NCBI GenBank assembly: GCA_024233135.1
Contig: JACKPZ010000010.1
Span: forward strand, 96,690-160,689
DNA length: 64,000 nt
Origin: Akkermansiaceae bacterium
GTDB lineage: Bacteria > Verrucomicrobiota > Verrucomicrobiia > Verrucomicrobiales > Akkermansiaceae
Reading direction: 5' to 3'
In this document: one piece after another, positions 53,519 to 62,543 of the stretch
Layout of the letters: each line of letters begins with the position of its first letter
Numbering within the stretch: position 1 is the first letter of the stretch
Position numbers and translations under genes: made by a program
Notes under the pieces: model-generated
What the model was told of the DNA's origin: nothing
The model's database searches: none
What the model saw: the letters and a program-made list of their open reading frames with translations, nothing else

Positions 53519-56500
53519 TCAGTTTCCGCCGGGCGTCGGAGACCCGGCGCCTGGCACGCCCGGAACGGAACGCGGAAGCACGGGGGGCAGCTGACCTTGC
53601 GGCGGGGCCGGAGTTTCCGAGAAGCCGATCCGGAACGACCACTTGTAGGTTTTGTCCGGCCAGATGCGATATTTCGGAAGCGGGGTGGCGCCCCACGAGT
53701 TGGTGCCGCCTACGCCGGAATTCCGGTGGTCGATGTTGAGTGTGTGGAGACCCCGGTCCGGAATCTCGACCGGATGCATGGCGAGGGAGATGTCTTCGGC
53801 GGCGCACGGATAGACACTCATTTCGAGCAGGTGCTCACCGGTGGCGTCGATGCGCATCGAGCTGCCGCCCATCGGGCTGGTCAGGGTGGCCCAGCGGACT
53901 TCGGTGCGGTTGCCGGCTTCCTGTGTATCGGTGTAGCGATAGAACAGACTCGGCACCAGACCTTCGTGCACGGTGGTCCAGGATCCGACCTTGCGGTCGC
54001 AGTAGTTCTCGCCCGGGCCCTTGCCATGCCAGCGCCAATGCAGCGCCTTTTCGGGGACCTGCGCCTCCCAGCCGATCCGAGGGATCGGAGGCAGCCCCTT
54101 GCCGGGACGAAACTCGGTGTCCACCGAGATCTCACCGGCGCCGCTGATCCGATAGACCACCGTCGCCGCACTGTCGTTGGCGGGAATCTTGAGATCCGCG
54201 GTGGCCACGACGTCCTTGCCGTCCTGCGCGGCCGTCACCTTGTCCGCGGTGGCGCGGGTGCCGGCGTACTGCCAGGTTTTGAGCTGGTGATCGAGCTTCG
54301 CGCCGCGGTCGTTGTTCGTCGGCGGACGCCAGAAGTTCAGGTGCAGCGGGGAAAGCAACCATTCCTCCTTCTTGTCGCGGATCGAGGTGATGACGCCGCG
54401 TGCCTTGTCGATGGAAACCACGCGGTCGCCGGCCGTGACGACGATGGCTCCATCCTTTTCCTCAAACGATGCGGCCGCATCCGATGATACCGGCGCGGCC
54501 GGCGTGCGTTTGCCCCACGGCAACGGAATCTCATCCCAGGCGACCGGCATCCCTTTCGGACTCCATGCTGTCTTTTCCGTGAGGTCGTGGCGAACCCGGA
54601 GGATGTATTCGGATTTCGGATCGGGCGTGTGTTTCGTGTCGATGGCGACATCCACGCCCGCACTCGGCGCGATGTCCGGCAGCGGGAGTTTGCCCTCGGC
54701 GGCGACGACGCCGTCCTTCATGAGTTTCCATGACGAGGCGACCTTCGGTTTCACGAAGAAGTTCTCGTTGGCGATCTTGAGTTTCACCACCGGCCCCGAG
54801 ACATCGACCGCGGAGGCATGGATGTTTTGATAACATTTCCTGACCTCCTCGAACTGCGGCGAAGGCGCGAGCGTCGCGGAAACGATGCCGTTGCAGCAGA
54901 ACGAGCGGTCGTTCGGGTGGTCGTTGAAATCGCCGCCGTAGGCGAGGAATCCGACCTTCTTGTCCTTCTCGGCATCCTTCGCGAAGTCGAGCAGCAACAC
55001 GGGATCCGCGGTGTCGAAGGAAACCTGGTCGTTCGCCAGCGCCTTGCCGAAGACCGCGGCGCGGCGGACCGCACCGCTCAGGCGGCGGGCGTCTTCCTCG
55101 GTGTCGATTCCGACGGCGATCTCGAAATCGTTGGTCGCCACCTCGCCCGTGAACGCCTTGTTGGCAACGGGCGCGCCGTCGATGAGGATGCGCAGTTCCT
55201 TGCCATCATACACACCGGCGTAGGTGTGGAAGGTCGACGCCGCGTCGGCCGGCAGCTTGGCGGTGACGTTGTGCCAGTTGCCTTGCGAGTAGATATAGAA
55301 TTCAAGCGCGCCGCCCTCGGAGATCTTGAGCTGCCAGGCGGTGTCGCCCTTGCCGATGATCGGCTGGCCTCCCACGCTGCCGCCGGTGTTGTTGAGCCGA
55401 AGCTCGGCCATCAACGTGAGCGGGCCGGTGAGATCGTGTTTGTCCGTTTCGGAAACCACGGCGCTGCCGGCGAAGAGTCCCTCCTTGGTGTCCAGCGAGC
55501 CGAGGAGACGGACATCCGCCTTGTTCGCAGAGCGATCCTCGACGGCGTCGATGCCGTGTTTCTGATGGAGCAGCGCCTGGTCTTTCCAGTCCCAGATGAA
55601 ACCGCCCTGGAGCAGGCGCTCGCGGCGGAAGATCTCCCAGTAGTCCGCGAGGTTGCCGGAAGAGTTGCCCATCGCGTGGCTGTATTCGCACTGGATGAGC
55701 GGGCGTTGTTTCTCCAGCGGCTTCTTCTCCTGATCGCGGCAGTAGTTCACGCAGCCGTCGATGGTGGCATACATCGGGGAGAACAGATCGACCGCCGGGT
55801 TGTGCCCTCCTTGTTCGTAGTGGACCGGGCGGAACGGATCGCGTCCACGCACCCACTCGGCGCACTTCACGAAGTTCTCACCGAAGCCGGCTTCGTTGCC
55901 AAGCGACCACATGATGATGGACGGATGGTTCTTGTCGCGCTCGACCGAGTTGCGCACGCGGTCGAGGTGCGCCTCCGCCCACGCGGGATCCTTGGCGAGC
56001 GACTCGGGGCCGTAGCCCATGCCGTGCGACTCGATGTTCGCCTCGGCGACCACGTAAAGGCCGATCTCGTCGCAGATTTCATACAGCGCCGGGTCGTTCG
56101 GATAGTGGCAGGTGCGCACCGCGTTGATGTTTCCGCGCTTCATCTGCAGCAGGTCGGCGCGGATGTCCTCGGTGGTGACGTAGTGGCCGGTGAGCGGATT
56201 GTGATCGTGGCGGTTGACGCCCTTGATGAGGATCGGCCGGCCGTTGTGGAGAAACTGGCCGTTCTTGATTTCATTGCGGCGGAAACCGGTTTTGCCGCTG
56301 TAGCTCGATGCCGGCAGTTTCCCCGCGGCGTCGGAAACGGTGATCGTGTAGGTGTAGAGCGCCGGGGACTCCGCGGACCATGCGCTGACGCCCGGGATCT
56401 CGACGCGCGCCATGGTTCCGGCGCTGTCCGCGGACGCACCGAGTTTCACGTCCATGGTCTTGGAAAACACCGACTTGCCGGCCGCATCGCTGAGGTCCAG

Positions 56501-57352
56501 CACCACCTTCGCATCCACCGGGGCGGCCGTGTCGTTCTTGAGCTTCGCGTCGAATTCGAGCGTGCCCGTCTGGTAGTCATCGGCCAGCCCGGACTTGATC
56601 CAGAAATCCCGCAGGTCCAGCGGCGAGGCGGACCACAGATAGACATCGCGGAAGATGCCGGAGAGGCGGAACATGTCCTGATCCTCCAGATACGAGCCGT
56701 CGCAATACTGATAGACACGGACCGCCACCGTGTTTTCCCCGTCCTTCAGATACGGAGTGATGTCGAACTCCGCCGGCGTGCGCGAGTCCTGCGAGTAGCC
56801 GACCTGCCTGCCGTTGATCCAGAGGTAGAACGCCGAATCGACGCCGCCGAAGACGATGGCCGTCCGGCGGTCCTTCCAGGTTTCCGGCAGCGTGAAGGTC
56901 CGCCGGTAGCAGCCGACCTCGTTGCGGTTCTCCTCGGGGAAGTTCGTGTAGAAACCCGGCGGCTCGTCCATCACCCGCGGCGGGTTCTTGGCGAACGGAT
57001 AGGTCACATTTGTATAAAGCGGCCGGCCGTGACCCTTCATCTGCCAATTCGAGGGCACCGGGATCGTCGTCCATGCCGAGTCGTCGAAATCCGCGGCCTC
57101 GAAGCCCTCCGGCGACGCCTGCGGGTTGCCAGCGAAGTGGAATTTCCAGTCGCCGTTGAGCATCTGGCAAAAGGGCGACTCAAGGCGTTTCTTCGTCTTG
57201 GCATCCTCCGCGCTGGCGAAGGGCATCGAGGTCGCGCGCGGCGCCTCCTTGTTCACGCGGAAGACGGCGGGATTCTGCCAGTCGGGTGTGGGTTGGCCGA
57301 GCGCGGTCATGGCGAGCGGTAGGATGGCAAGGAACTGCTTCATGGGTTTCAA
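53519..57352 (-). CDS. Secreted GH2 beta-galactosidase with inserted LamG domain
   Basis: A 1277-residue exported protein (signal peptide FLAILPLAMTALG). It has the LacZ architecture: jelly roll (about 40-230), Ig-like domain, TIM barrel (about 350-640) with acid/base E487 in SLGNEAG and nucleophile E556 in QCEYSHAMG, and a C-terminal small-chain domain with WHGKGPGENYCDRK near the end. Between barrel and C-terminal domain lies a LamG/concanavalin-like insert (about 635-770: LTGPLTLMAELRL, YAGVYDGKELRILIDG). It would release terminal beta-galactose extracellularly. ATG 57343 (MKQF) is an alternative start. It follows the Sua5-type gene by 30 bp. Confidence 0.93.
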   Translation of the reverse strand: MKPMKQFLAILPLAMTALGQPTPDWQNPAVFRVNKEAPRATSMPFASAEDAKTKKRLESPFCQMLNGDWKFHFAGNPQASPEGFEAADFDDSAWTTIPVPSNWQMKGHGRPLYTNVTYPFAKNPPRVMDEPPGFYTNFPEENRNEVGCYRRTFTLPETWKDRRTAIVFGGVDSAFYLWINGRQVGYSQDSRTPAEFDITPYLKDGENTVAVRVYQYCDGSYLEDQDMFRLSGIFRDVYLWSASPLDLRDFWIKSGLADDYQTGTLEFDAKLKNDTAAPVDAKVVLDLSDAAGKSVFSKTMDVKLGASADSAGTMARVEIPGVSAWSAESPALYTYTITVSDAAGKLPASSYSGKTGFRRNEIKNGQFLHNGRPILIKGVNRHDHNPLTGHYVTTEDIRADLLQMKRGNINAVRTCHYPNDPALYEICDEIGLYVVAEANIESHGMGYGPESLAKDPAWAEAHLDRVRNSVERDKNHPSIIMWSLGNEAGFGENFVKCAEWVRGRDPFRPVHYEQGGHNPAVDLFSPMYATIDGCVNYCRDQEKKPLEKQRPLIQCEYSHAMGNSSGNLADYWEIFRRERLLQGGFIWDWKDQALLHQKHGIDAVEDRSANKADVRLLGSLDTKEGLFAGSAVVSETDKHDLTGPLTLMAELRLNNTGGSVGGQPIIGKGDTAWQLKISEGGALEFYIYSQGNWHNVTAKLPADAASTFHTYAGVYDGKELRILIDGAPVANKAFTGEVATNDFEIAVGIDTEEDARRLSGAVRRAAVFGKALANDQVSFDTADPVLLLDFAKDAEKDKKVGFLAYGGDFNDHPNDRSFCCNGIVSATLAPSPQFEEVRKCYQNIHASAVDVSGPVVKLKIANENFFVKPKVASSWKLMKDGVVAAEGKLPLPDIAPSAGVDVAIDTKHTPDPKSEYILRVRHDLTEKTAWSPKGMPVAWDEIPLPWGKRTPAAPVSSDAAASFEEKDGAIVVTAGDRVVSIDKARGVITSIRDKKEEWLLSPLHLNFWRPPTNNDRGAKLDHQLKTWQYAGTRATADKVTAAQDGKDVVATADLKIPANDSAATVVYRISGAGEISVDTEFRPGKGLPPIPRIGWEAQVPEKALHWRWHGKGPGENYCDRKVGSWTTVHEGLVPSLFYRYTDTQEAGNRTEVRWATLTSPMGGSSMRIDATGEHLLEMSVYPCAAEDISLAMHPVEIPDRGLHTLNIDHRNSGVGGTNSWGATPLPKYRIWPDKTYKWSFRIGFSETPAPPQGQLPPVLPRSVPGVPGAGSPTPGGN

Positions 57353-57382
57353 ATGGGTTCGGGTGGAGGAAAACCGAGGAAT

Positions 57383-58414
57383 TCAAGGGCGGACGGACGC
57401 GCGGCGCAAGCGATCCATGATCGCCACGCCCAAACCGGTCTCGCTCACCGGCTCGGCGATGATTTCGTCCAACCCGGCCTCGTCGAGCTGGCGCATCGCG
57501 AAAAACAATCGGATCGCCGCTTCGGCCAGCTTGCCGCTGCCGGGGCTGAGCGCTTCGACAGCATCCCACTCGTGACGGCGCACATACGCGTCGTCATCGC
57601 CGCCTCGGTAGCAGAGCAGGCCGTAGCGTTTCCCCTCTTCCGGGCGGAAATCCCGCGGATCCTCTACGATCCGCAGCGGCGTCACCGGCGCGTAGTGGCT
57701 GGGGAGCTGGCCCGGCGCGTGCGGCAGCTCGCCGGCACGCTCCTTGACCTTTTCGACTTTGCCGAATTTCTGGAGTTGCTCCTTGGTGATCGGCCCCGCG
57801 CGGTGCAGACGGAAGATCGGCTTCTTCCCGTCCCGCGGTTCGATCGACAAAATCGTGCTCTCCAGCCCCTCGCTGCACGCGCCGCCATCGACCACCATCG
57901 GGATGCGGCCGTCGAGTTCCTTGATCACGGCCGAGGCCGAGGTCGGCGAGATCCGGCCGAAACGGTTCGCGCTCGGCGCGGCGATCGGGTTTCCGAGCTC
58001 CTTGTTGATCGCCCGGAAAACCGGGTGGGCGCTCTGGCGCACCGCCACCGTCGGCAGGCCGCTCGTCACCAGATCCGGCACATCCGGGTGCTTCGGCAGG
58101 ATCATCGTCAGCGGACCGGGCCAGAACTCCGTCGCCAGTTGGTTCACCGTCTCCGAGATGTCCTCCGGCACCAACGCCACGCGGGCGAGGTCGCGGCGCG
58201 AGCCGATGTGCACGATGAGCGGGTCAAAGGCCGGCCGCTCCTTCGCGGCGAACACCTTGGCCACCGCCTCCGGCTGGAACGCGTCGGCCGCGAGGCCATA
58301 CACCGTTTCCGTCGGCAGGGCGACGATCTCGCCCGCGCGCAGCAGCCCGCAGGCCTCGCGCACGGCGGGTTTCATGTCCTCATCGGACGCATGGACGATT
58401 CGTGTCTCGGGCAC
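57383..58414 (-). CDS. sua5: L-threonylcarbamoyladenylate synthase (Sua5/YwlC type)
   Basis: GTG 58414 gives 343 residues. The YrdC domain (about 15-200) has GEIVALPTETVYGLAADAF, KERPAFDPLIVHI, FWPGPLTMIL and APSANRFGRISPT. The C-terminal Sua5 domain (about 220-343) includes PSHYAPVTPL. The enzyme makes threonylcarbamoyl-AMP for the t6A37 modification of ANN-decoding tRNAs. Longer in-frame starts overlap aroK's start and are unlikely. Divergent from aroK by 85 bp and upstream of the beta-galactosidase gene. Confidence 0.93.
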   Translation of the reverse strand: MPETRIVHASDEDMKPAVREACGLLRAGEIVALPTETVYGLAADAFQPEAVAKVFAAKERPAFDPLIVHIGSRRDLARVALVPEDISETVNQLATEFWPGPLTMILPKHPDVPDLVTSGLPTVAVRQSAHPVFRAINKELGNPIAAPSANRFGRISPTSASAVIKELDGRIPMVVDGGACSEGLESTILSIEPRDGKKPIFRLHRAGPITKEQLQKFGKVEKVKERAGELPHAPGQLPSHYAPVTPLRIVEDPRDFRPEEGKRYGLLCYRGGDDDAYVRRHEWDAVEALSPGSGKLAEAAIRLFFAMRQLDEAGLDEIIAEPVSETGLGVAIMDRLRRASVRP

Positions 58415-58499
58415 GCCGCTGTTCTGGCAAACGATCGCCGCCGATGCGAACCCGTATTTTCCTGTTCCCCCCTTCGCCCTGCCGACTAGGCTTGCCGCC

Positions 58500-59051
58500 A
58501 TGAGTGATTCCCCCGGCATGCCCGAGAACATCGTTCTCATCGGGTTCATGGGATGCGGCAAATCCACCGTCGGCCGTGAGCTGCAGCAGCGGCTCGGCTA
58601 CCCGCTCGTCGACATGGACACCGAGATCGAGAAACTCGCCGGCAAACCCATTACCCGCATCTTCGCCGAGGATGGCGAGCCCGCCTTCCGCGAGATGGAG
58701 ACCGCCCTGCTGCGCGAAATCTCCGCCACCGGCGGGCGCCACATCGTATCCACCGGTGGCGGCGTCATCGGCCGTCCGGAAAACCGCGAACTCCTGCGCG
58801 GGCTCGGATTCGTCGTCTGGCTCCACGCCCCGCCCGCCGTGATCCTCGAGCGCACCTCTCGCAACCGCGACCGCCCGCTCCTCCACGACGACGACCCCGC
58901 CGCCAAGATCGCCAGCCTGCTCGGCGAGCGCGAGCCGCTCTACCGCGAGACCTCCCACCTGCGCATCGATACCGCCGGGCTCGACTCCACCGAACTCGCC
59001 ACCGGCATCCTTGAGAGCGCGCGCTACCACTTCTGCCAGCGCGGCCAATAG
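58500..59051 (+). CDS. aroK: Shikimate kinase
   Basis: A 183-residue cytosolic kinase that phosphorylates shikimate in aromatic amino-acid synthesis. P-loop IGFMGCGKSTVGREL, shikimate-binding DMDTEIE and GGGVIG, and lid RNRDRPLL are all present. The length is normal. No other aro gene is adjacent. Confidence 0.95.
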   Translation: MSDSPGMPENIVLIGFMGCGKSTVGRELQQRLGYPLVDMDTEIEKLAGKPITRIFAEDGEPAFREMETALLREISATGGRHIVSTGGGVIGRPENRELLRGLGFVVWLHAPPAVILERTSRNRDRPLLHDDDPAAKIASLLGEREPLYRETSHLRIDTAGLDSTELATGILESARYHFCQRGQ

Positions 59052-59110
59052 GCGCTTCATCGGCGCGTTCCTGTGAACGCGGAACCACCCTTTTCTCCGT
59101 CCACCTCCCG

Positions 59111-60145
59111 GTGCCCACCCTCGCCCAACAGGTCAAACACCACGCCGCCGAGCTTGGCTTTGACGACTGCCGCATCGCCGCCGCCACCGAGGCGCCGCAC
59201 GCCGCCGAGTTCCACCAGTGGCTTGCCGAGGGGAAACACGGCGACATGGCATGGCTCGCCCGCGATCCCGCGCGGCGTTCCGATCCCCGCATCGTCCTCC
59301 CCGGCTGCCGCTCCGTCATCACCCTCGCGATGAACTATTTCCCCGGCGACACACCGCCGGAAAACCCGGATCCCGGATACCGCATCGCCCGCTACGCGTG
59401 GAACGACGACTACCACGACCTCATCGAAAAGCGCCTCAAGGACTTCGACACCCGCCTCATCACCCTCGGCGGCACCCAGAAACGCTACGTCGATACCGGC
59501 CCCGTCCTCGAGCGCGACTTCGCCTGCGCAGCCGGCCTCGGTTGGAACGGCAAGTCCACCATGCAGATCCACCGCCGCCTCGGCACCTGGTTCTTCCTCG
59601 CCGAGCTGCTCACCACCCTCGAACTCCCGGCAGACGCCCCCTTCGGCGACCACTGCGGGAAATGCGTCCGCTGCATCGACGCCTGCCCCACCCGCGCCAT
59701 CACCGCGCCCCGCCGGCTCGATGCCCGCCGCTGCATTTCCTATCTCACCATCGAACACAAAGGCCCCATCCCCGAGGAATTCCGCGAGGCCATCGGCGAC
59801 CGCCTCTACGGCTGCGACGCCTGCCTCGACGCCTGCCCGTGGAACCGCTTCGCCGCCACCTCCCGCGAAGCCAGCTTCCACGCCCGTGAAGAGATCTTCC
59901 GCCACCGCACCCGCGACTTCCTCGCCCTCGACGACGATTCCTTCCGCGCTCTTTTCGCCCGCTCCCCCATCAGGCGCATCAAGCGCCCCCGCTTCCTCCG
60001 CAACGTCTGCATCGTCCTCGGCAACACCGGCACCCCCGCCGACCTCCCCGCCCTCCACCGCTCCGCCGCCGATCCCGACCCCCTCATCTCCGAACACGCC
60101 ACCTGGGCCATCGAACGCATCCACGCCCGCCACCCGGCCCCATGA
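59111..60145 (+). CDS. queG: Epoxyqueuosine reductase
   Basis: GTG 59111 gives 344 residues. This cobalamin-dependent iron-sulfur enzyme converts epoxyqueuosine to queuosine in tRNA. Two 4Fe-4S cysteine motifs are seen: HCGKCVRCIDACPTRAI and CDACLDACPWNRFA. The N-terminal domain has GFDDCRIAAATEAPHAAEF and MNYFPGD; a short HEAT-like C-terminus follows. All eight cluster cysteines are present. Confidence 0.94.
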   Translation: MPTLAQQVKHHAAELGFDDCRIAAATEAPHAAEFHQWLAEGKHGDMAWLARDPARRSDPRIVLPGCRSVITLAMNYFPGDTPPENPDPGYRIARYAWNDDYHDLIEKRLKDFDTRLITLGGTQKRYVDTGPVLERDFACAAGLGWNGKSTMQIHRRLGTWFFLAELLTTLELPADAPFGDHCGKCVRCIDACPTRAITAPRRLDARRCISYLTIEHKGPIPEEFREAIGDRLYGCDACLDACPWNRFAATSREASFHAREEIFRHRTRDFLALDDDSFRALFARSPIRRIKRPRFLRNVCIVLGNTGTPADLPALHRSAADPDPLISEHATWAIERIHARHPAP

Positions 60146-60150
60146 CCGCA

Positions 60151-60384
60151 GGTAGCGCTGCCTCGATGAGGCAGGGAGCCCACGAACCGCCCGATGGTGC
60201 CAGCGCCTCCGGTAGCTCGGCCTGCCTCAGACCGCACGTGAATGCGTGGCGTCCTCGGTAGCGCGGCCTGGCTCAGACCGCATGCGAATGCGCGGAGAAT
60301 GGCAAACTCAAGTCCCCGACCCATGGGCAAGAATGGATCCGCTTCATTCGCACCTCATTCCCATGCGGTCTGAGCCAGACCGCT
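60151..60384. repeat. Direct and inverted imperfect repeats after queG
   Basis: Three imperfect direct copies begin with GGTAGC at 60151, 60211 and 60257; the latter two share CTCAGACCGCA-YG-GAATGCG. An inverted partner of the third copy lies at about 60355-60384 (ATGCGGTCTGAGCCAGACCGCT), so the segment can fold into a long hairpin with a loop of about 65 bases. The stretch from 60146 to 60667 carries no gene I can support. Such repeats look like an intergenic repeat family. Confidence 0.6.
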
Positions 60385-60549
60385 CCACCCTCCCGCCTCG
60401 TCGATCGAGTGAACACCGGAACCGCTACCCGCCGCCGGCTGATCCCCTCACACCACCCGCAGTGGCTCACTGCCAACTGCTCACTCGTCACTGCCGCCAA
60501 AGGCGGCGCAAAACCGCCTCGACACCCCCTCCGCCCCTCCGTAACTTCC

Positions 60550-60633
60550 CCTCACTCTCTCTCCACCTCTCTAGATCTGGTGAGGACCTCTCTACATCTA
60601 GTGAGCCTCTCTAGATCTAGAGAGAGAGTGAGG
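60550..60633. repeat. Strongly palindromic CTCTCTAGATCT repeat cluster at island boundary
   Basis: Perfect 14-bp arms (CCTCACTCTCTCTC at 60550-60563 and its reverse complement at 60620-60633) enclose three direct units of about 20 bp with CTCTCTAGATCT or CTCTCTACATCT. The last unit lies within an 18-bp perfect palindrome, CTCTCTAGATCTAGAGAG. The cluster ends 34 bp before the restriction gene and marks the drop in GC content. It could be a recombination scar, a protein-binding site or a terminator-like hairpin. Confidence 0.6.
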
Positions 60634-60667
60634 TGACTAACAACCATACTGTTGGGCCAAAAAATTT

Positions 60668-61114
60668 ATGCACGAAATAATCTCCAAGATTTTCCTAGAA
60701 TGCGTTCGAGCAATCGACGCAAGCGAACTAATCAGTCGCGTCTCCAGCACAGACAAGGAATTCAGTTTTCAGAACTGGTTTGCAGATCGACTTGAAGCGC
60801 TTGGCTTGAACTTCGACGAGCCTTCCCGCAACGCATACCCTGATTTTAGGCTAGTCGATTTCCCAGTGGGATTCGAGATCAAGGGTTTAGGATTTCCTGG
60901 TCGCGAGGCGAACTACGATTGCAACAGCCAAGTTCCTTCCGGGATGCACAATGGTCGCCAGATTTATTACGTATTCGGTCGCTACCCCGCCAAGACCAAA
61001 GACAAGGAGTATCCAGTTTACGATCTAGTGATGTGCCACGGCGACTTTTTGAATGCCGATCATTCCTACGTTCACAAGAATAAGAATCACAGTCATCCCA
61101 TAGGATTGAAATAG
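60668..61114 (+). pseudogene. 5' part of an IS-disrupted type II restriction endonuclease gene
   Basis: 140 native codons (60668-61087) followed by eight codons read from the IS end before a stop. The native part contains YPDFRLVDFP and FEIKG: D59, E70 and K72 fit a PD-(D/E)xK nuclease core. Codon and base use are clearly more AT-rich than in the core chromosome. Joining 61087 to 62544 (removing the IS and one target duplication) restores an uninterrupted 247-residue frame, so the gene was intact before insertion. The truncated 148-residue product lacks the C-terminal 107 residues and is probably inactive. The family within type II enzymes is not recognised. Confidence 0.85.
61079..61087. repeat. 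Left copy of 9-bp target-site duplication
   Basis: AATAAGAAT directly left of the insertion sequence; an identical copy lies at 62535-62543 directly right of it. Confidence 0.9.
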
Positions 61115-62534
61115 GCCCGGATGGGCCTTGGTTTCAAGGGGGCGAAGGGCTGTTTTGAGCTGGGGTCGATTGCGAGTTTTTCAGGATTCATTGATATATT
61201 GAGCCGATGCTGTCCCATGAGATTATGTTCTGGTGGCCGAGAAACCCGGCAACCAGGCCTGATCGAGGGATCCAAGCACGCGCATTCTCCCGGTTGCTGT
61301 CCCATAGCTTTTCAAGAGAGCGAGAAGGTCGATGCGTTCCCAGAGCGCGGAACGGGTCACGGTGAACAGGCGCGTGAAGCTGTGTCCCCACTTCGACAGA
61401 TAGGCCTGGAAGCGCAGCAGCACGTAAACCAGCAACGCCGAGTAGACCTGCCAGCGGACCGCATTGGCGCTGTGGCCGAGGAAGTTGCTCAGCTTGAGGG
61501 TCTGTTTGACCTGCTTGAAGAACACCTCAATGTCCCAGCGGCGGCGGTAGAGGTCGCACACCGTCCGGGGACTCCACTCAAGGTTGTTGGTGATGAAAAC
61601 CATGCGGCGCCATTCGTTGTCGATCTCGACCCATGCTTCGACCCGCCGGACTTCCACCCCCTTGTGCTTGCCGGTGAGAACGACCAGCTGGTCCTTGATG
61701 ATGTTCGGCTTGCCCTTGGTGAGGTTCTTGCGGACACGGAAGCGCATGTTGTCCTTGGCTCGGGTGACCCACTGGACACCCCGGACGGCCAACTCGCAGA
61801 GGTGGATGAAGTCCACGTAGGCTTTGTCGAAAAGCACGATTTCGCCGGCCAGAAGGGTGGCGCACAGCTCCCGGGCGCGCCGGTTGTCGTGCTGGCCGGC
61901 GGTGTCCACGATCGCAAAGGAGGGCAGGAAGCTGTGGAGGTCGAGGCGCAGGTGCATCTTGGCCGCCGCCTTGCGCCGCCGATGCCGGGCCCAGTCCATG
62001 CAGTTGGCCACCAGTTCCATGACCGTGGAGTCCACCGCGTGGATCCTCACCTTGAAGCGCCGCAGCAGGCCCTGGCCCCGCCGCCCGGTGGCGAAGCCGG
62101 GCTGGATCTGCTGCAGGTTGCCGAGCACCGACCAGAACAGGCGCTCGATGAAGTCGGCGCTGCGGACCTTGTTGGCGTGCGACAACGCGTTACGGGAGGG
62201 TGGAGTCACCCCGAAGCGCGACAGCGGCCCGGCCTTGAGCCGCAGCCAATCACAGACATCGTTCAGCCCCACCGTGCGGGCAAGCTGTGCAAAGATCATC
62301 GCCGCCAGATGACTCGTCACACCGAAGCTGCGGGCCTTGGCCTGAACTCCGGTCTGGATCGCCAAGCGGTTGATCATCCCACGCGGAATGAGGTTGAGAA
62401 GTTGCTTGAGAACGATCACATTCCCTCGGGCTGGTGTTGTCGTATTCATTTCACCCTACCGAGTGGCAGGGATTTTACCTCAACACCAGCCCGCTTTCAC
62501 TCCTTCGGGTGCGGCTCCCCGTGGGATGGCTGTG
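61088..62534 (-). mobile_element. IS4-type insertion sequence, 1447 bp
   Basis: The left end reads CACAGTCATCCCATAGG and the right end, read inward on the minus strand, CACAGCCATCCCACGGG, so the terminal inverted repeats match at 14 of 17 positions. A perfect 9-bp duplication (AATAAGAAT) flanks it, showing genuine transposition. The element holds one intact transposase gene on the minus strand. Its GC content is higher than that of the gene it interrupts, so it may come from the host chromosome or a similar host. Confidence 0.92.
61223..62449 (-). CDS. IS4-family DDE transposase
   Basis: A 408-residue transposase. The DDE triad is D140 (AVDST), D208 (LFDKAYVDF) and E308, the last inside YRRRWDIEVFFKQVKQ, which fits the Y-(2)-R-(3)-E-(6)-K signature of IS4-type enzymes. 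The N-terminal FGVTSHLAAMIFAQL segment is typical of the DUF4372-bearing subgroup. The frame is full length with no internal stop, so the element may still be mobile. Confidence 0.92.
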   Translation of the reverse strand: MNTTTPARGNVIVLKQLLNLIPRGMINRLAIQTGVQAKARSFGVTSHLAAMIFAQLARTVGLNDVCDWLRLKAGPLSRFGVTPPSRNALSHANKVRSADFIERLFWSVLGNLQQIQPGFATGRRGQGLLRRFKVRIHAVDSTVMELVANCMDWARHRRRKAAAKMHLRLDLHSFLPSFAIVDTAGQHDNRRARELCATLLAGEIVLFDKAYVDFIHLCELAVRGVQWVTRAKDNMRFRVRKNLTKGKPNIIKDQLVVLTGKHKGVEVRRVEAWVEIDNEWRRMVFITNNLEWSPRTVCDLYRRRWDIEVFFKQVKQTLKLSNFLGHSANAVRWQVYSALLVYVLLRFQAYLSKWGHSFTRLFTVTRSALWERIDLLALLKSYGTATGRMRVLGSLDQAWLPGFSATRT

Positions 62535-62543
62535 AATAAGAAT
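62535..62543. repeat. Right copy of 9-bp target-site duplication
   Basis: AATAAGAAT, identical to 61079-61087. In the rejoined gene only one of the two copies is present. Confidence 0.9.

Noticed and set aside
54471..54487. Another GATGCGGCCGCATC palindrome like the repeats at 37.6 kb
   Set aside because: It lies inside the beta-galactosidase coding sequence and lacks the flanking GGTG of the repeat consensus.
54818..57322. 834-codon open frame on the plus strand inside the beta-galactosidase gene
   Set aside because: The opposite strand encodes a complete GH2 enzyme with both catalytic glutamates; this frame has no family features.
60541..60640. Palindromic repeat cluster as a CRISPR array
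   Set aside because: The units are short, contiguous and palindromic, with no spacers of regular length and no cas genes nearby.
61121..62539. Plus-strand open frame spanning the insertion sequence
   Set aside because: It is antisense to the intact DDE transposase and has no own motif.
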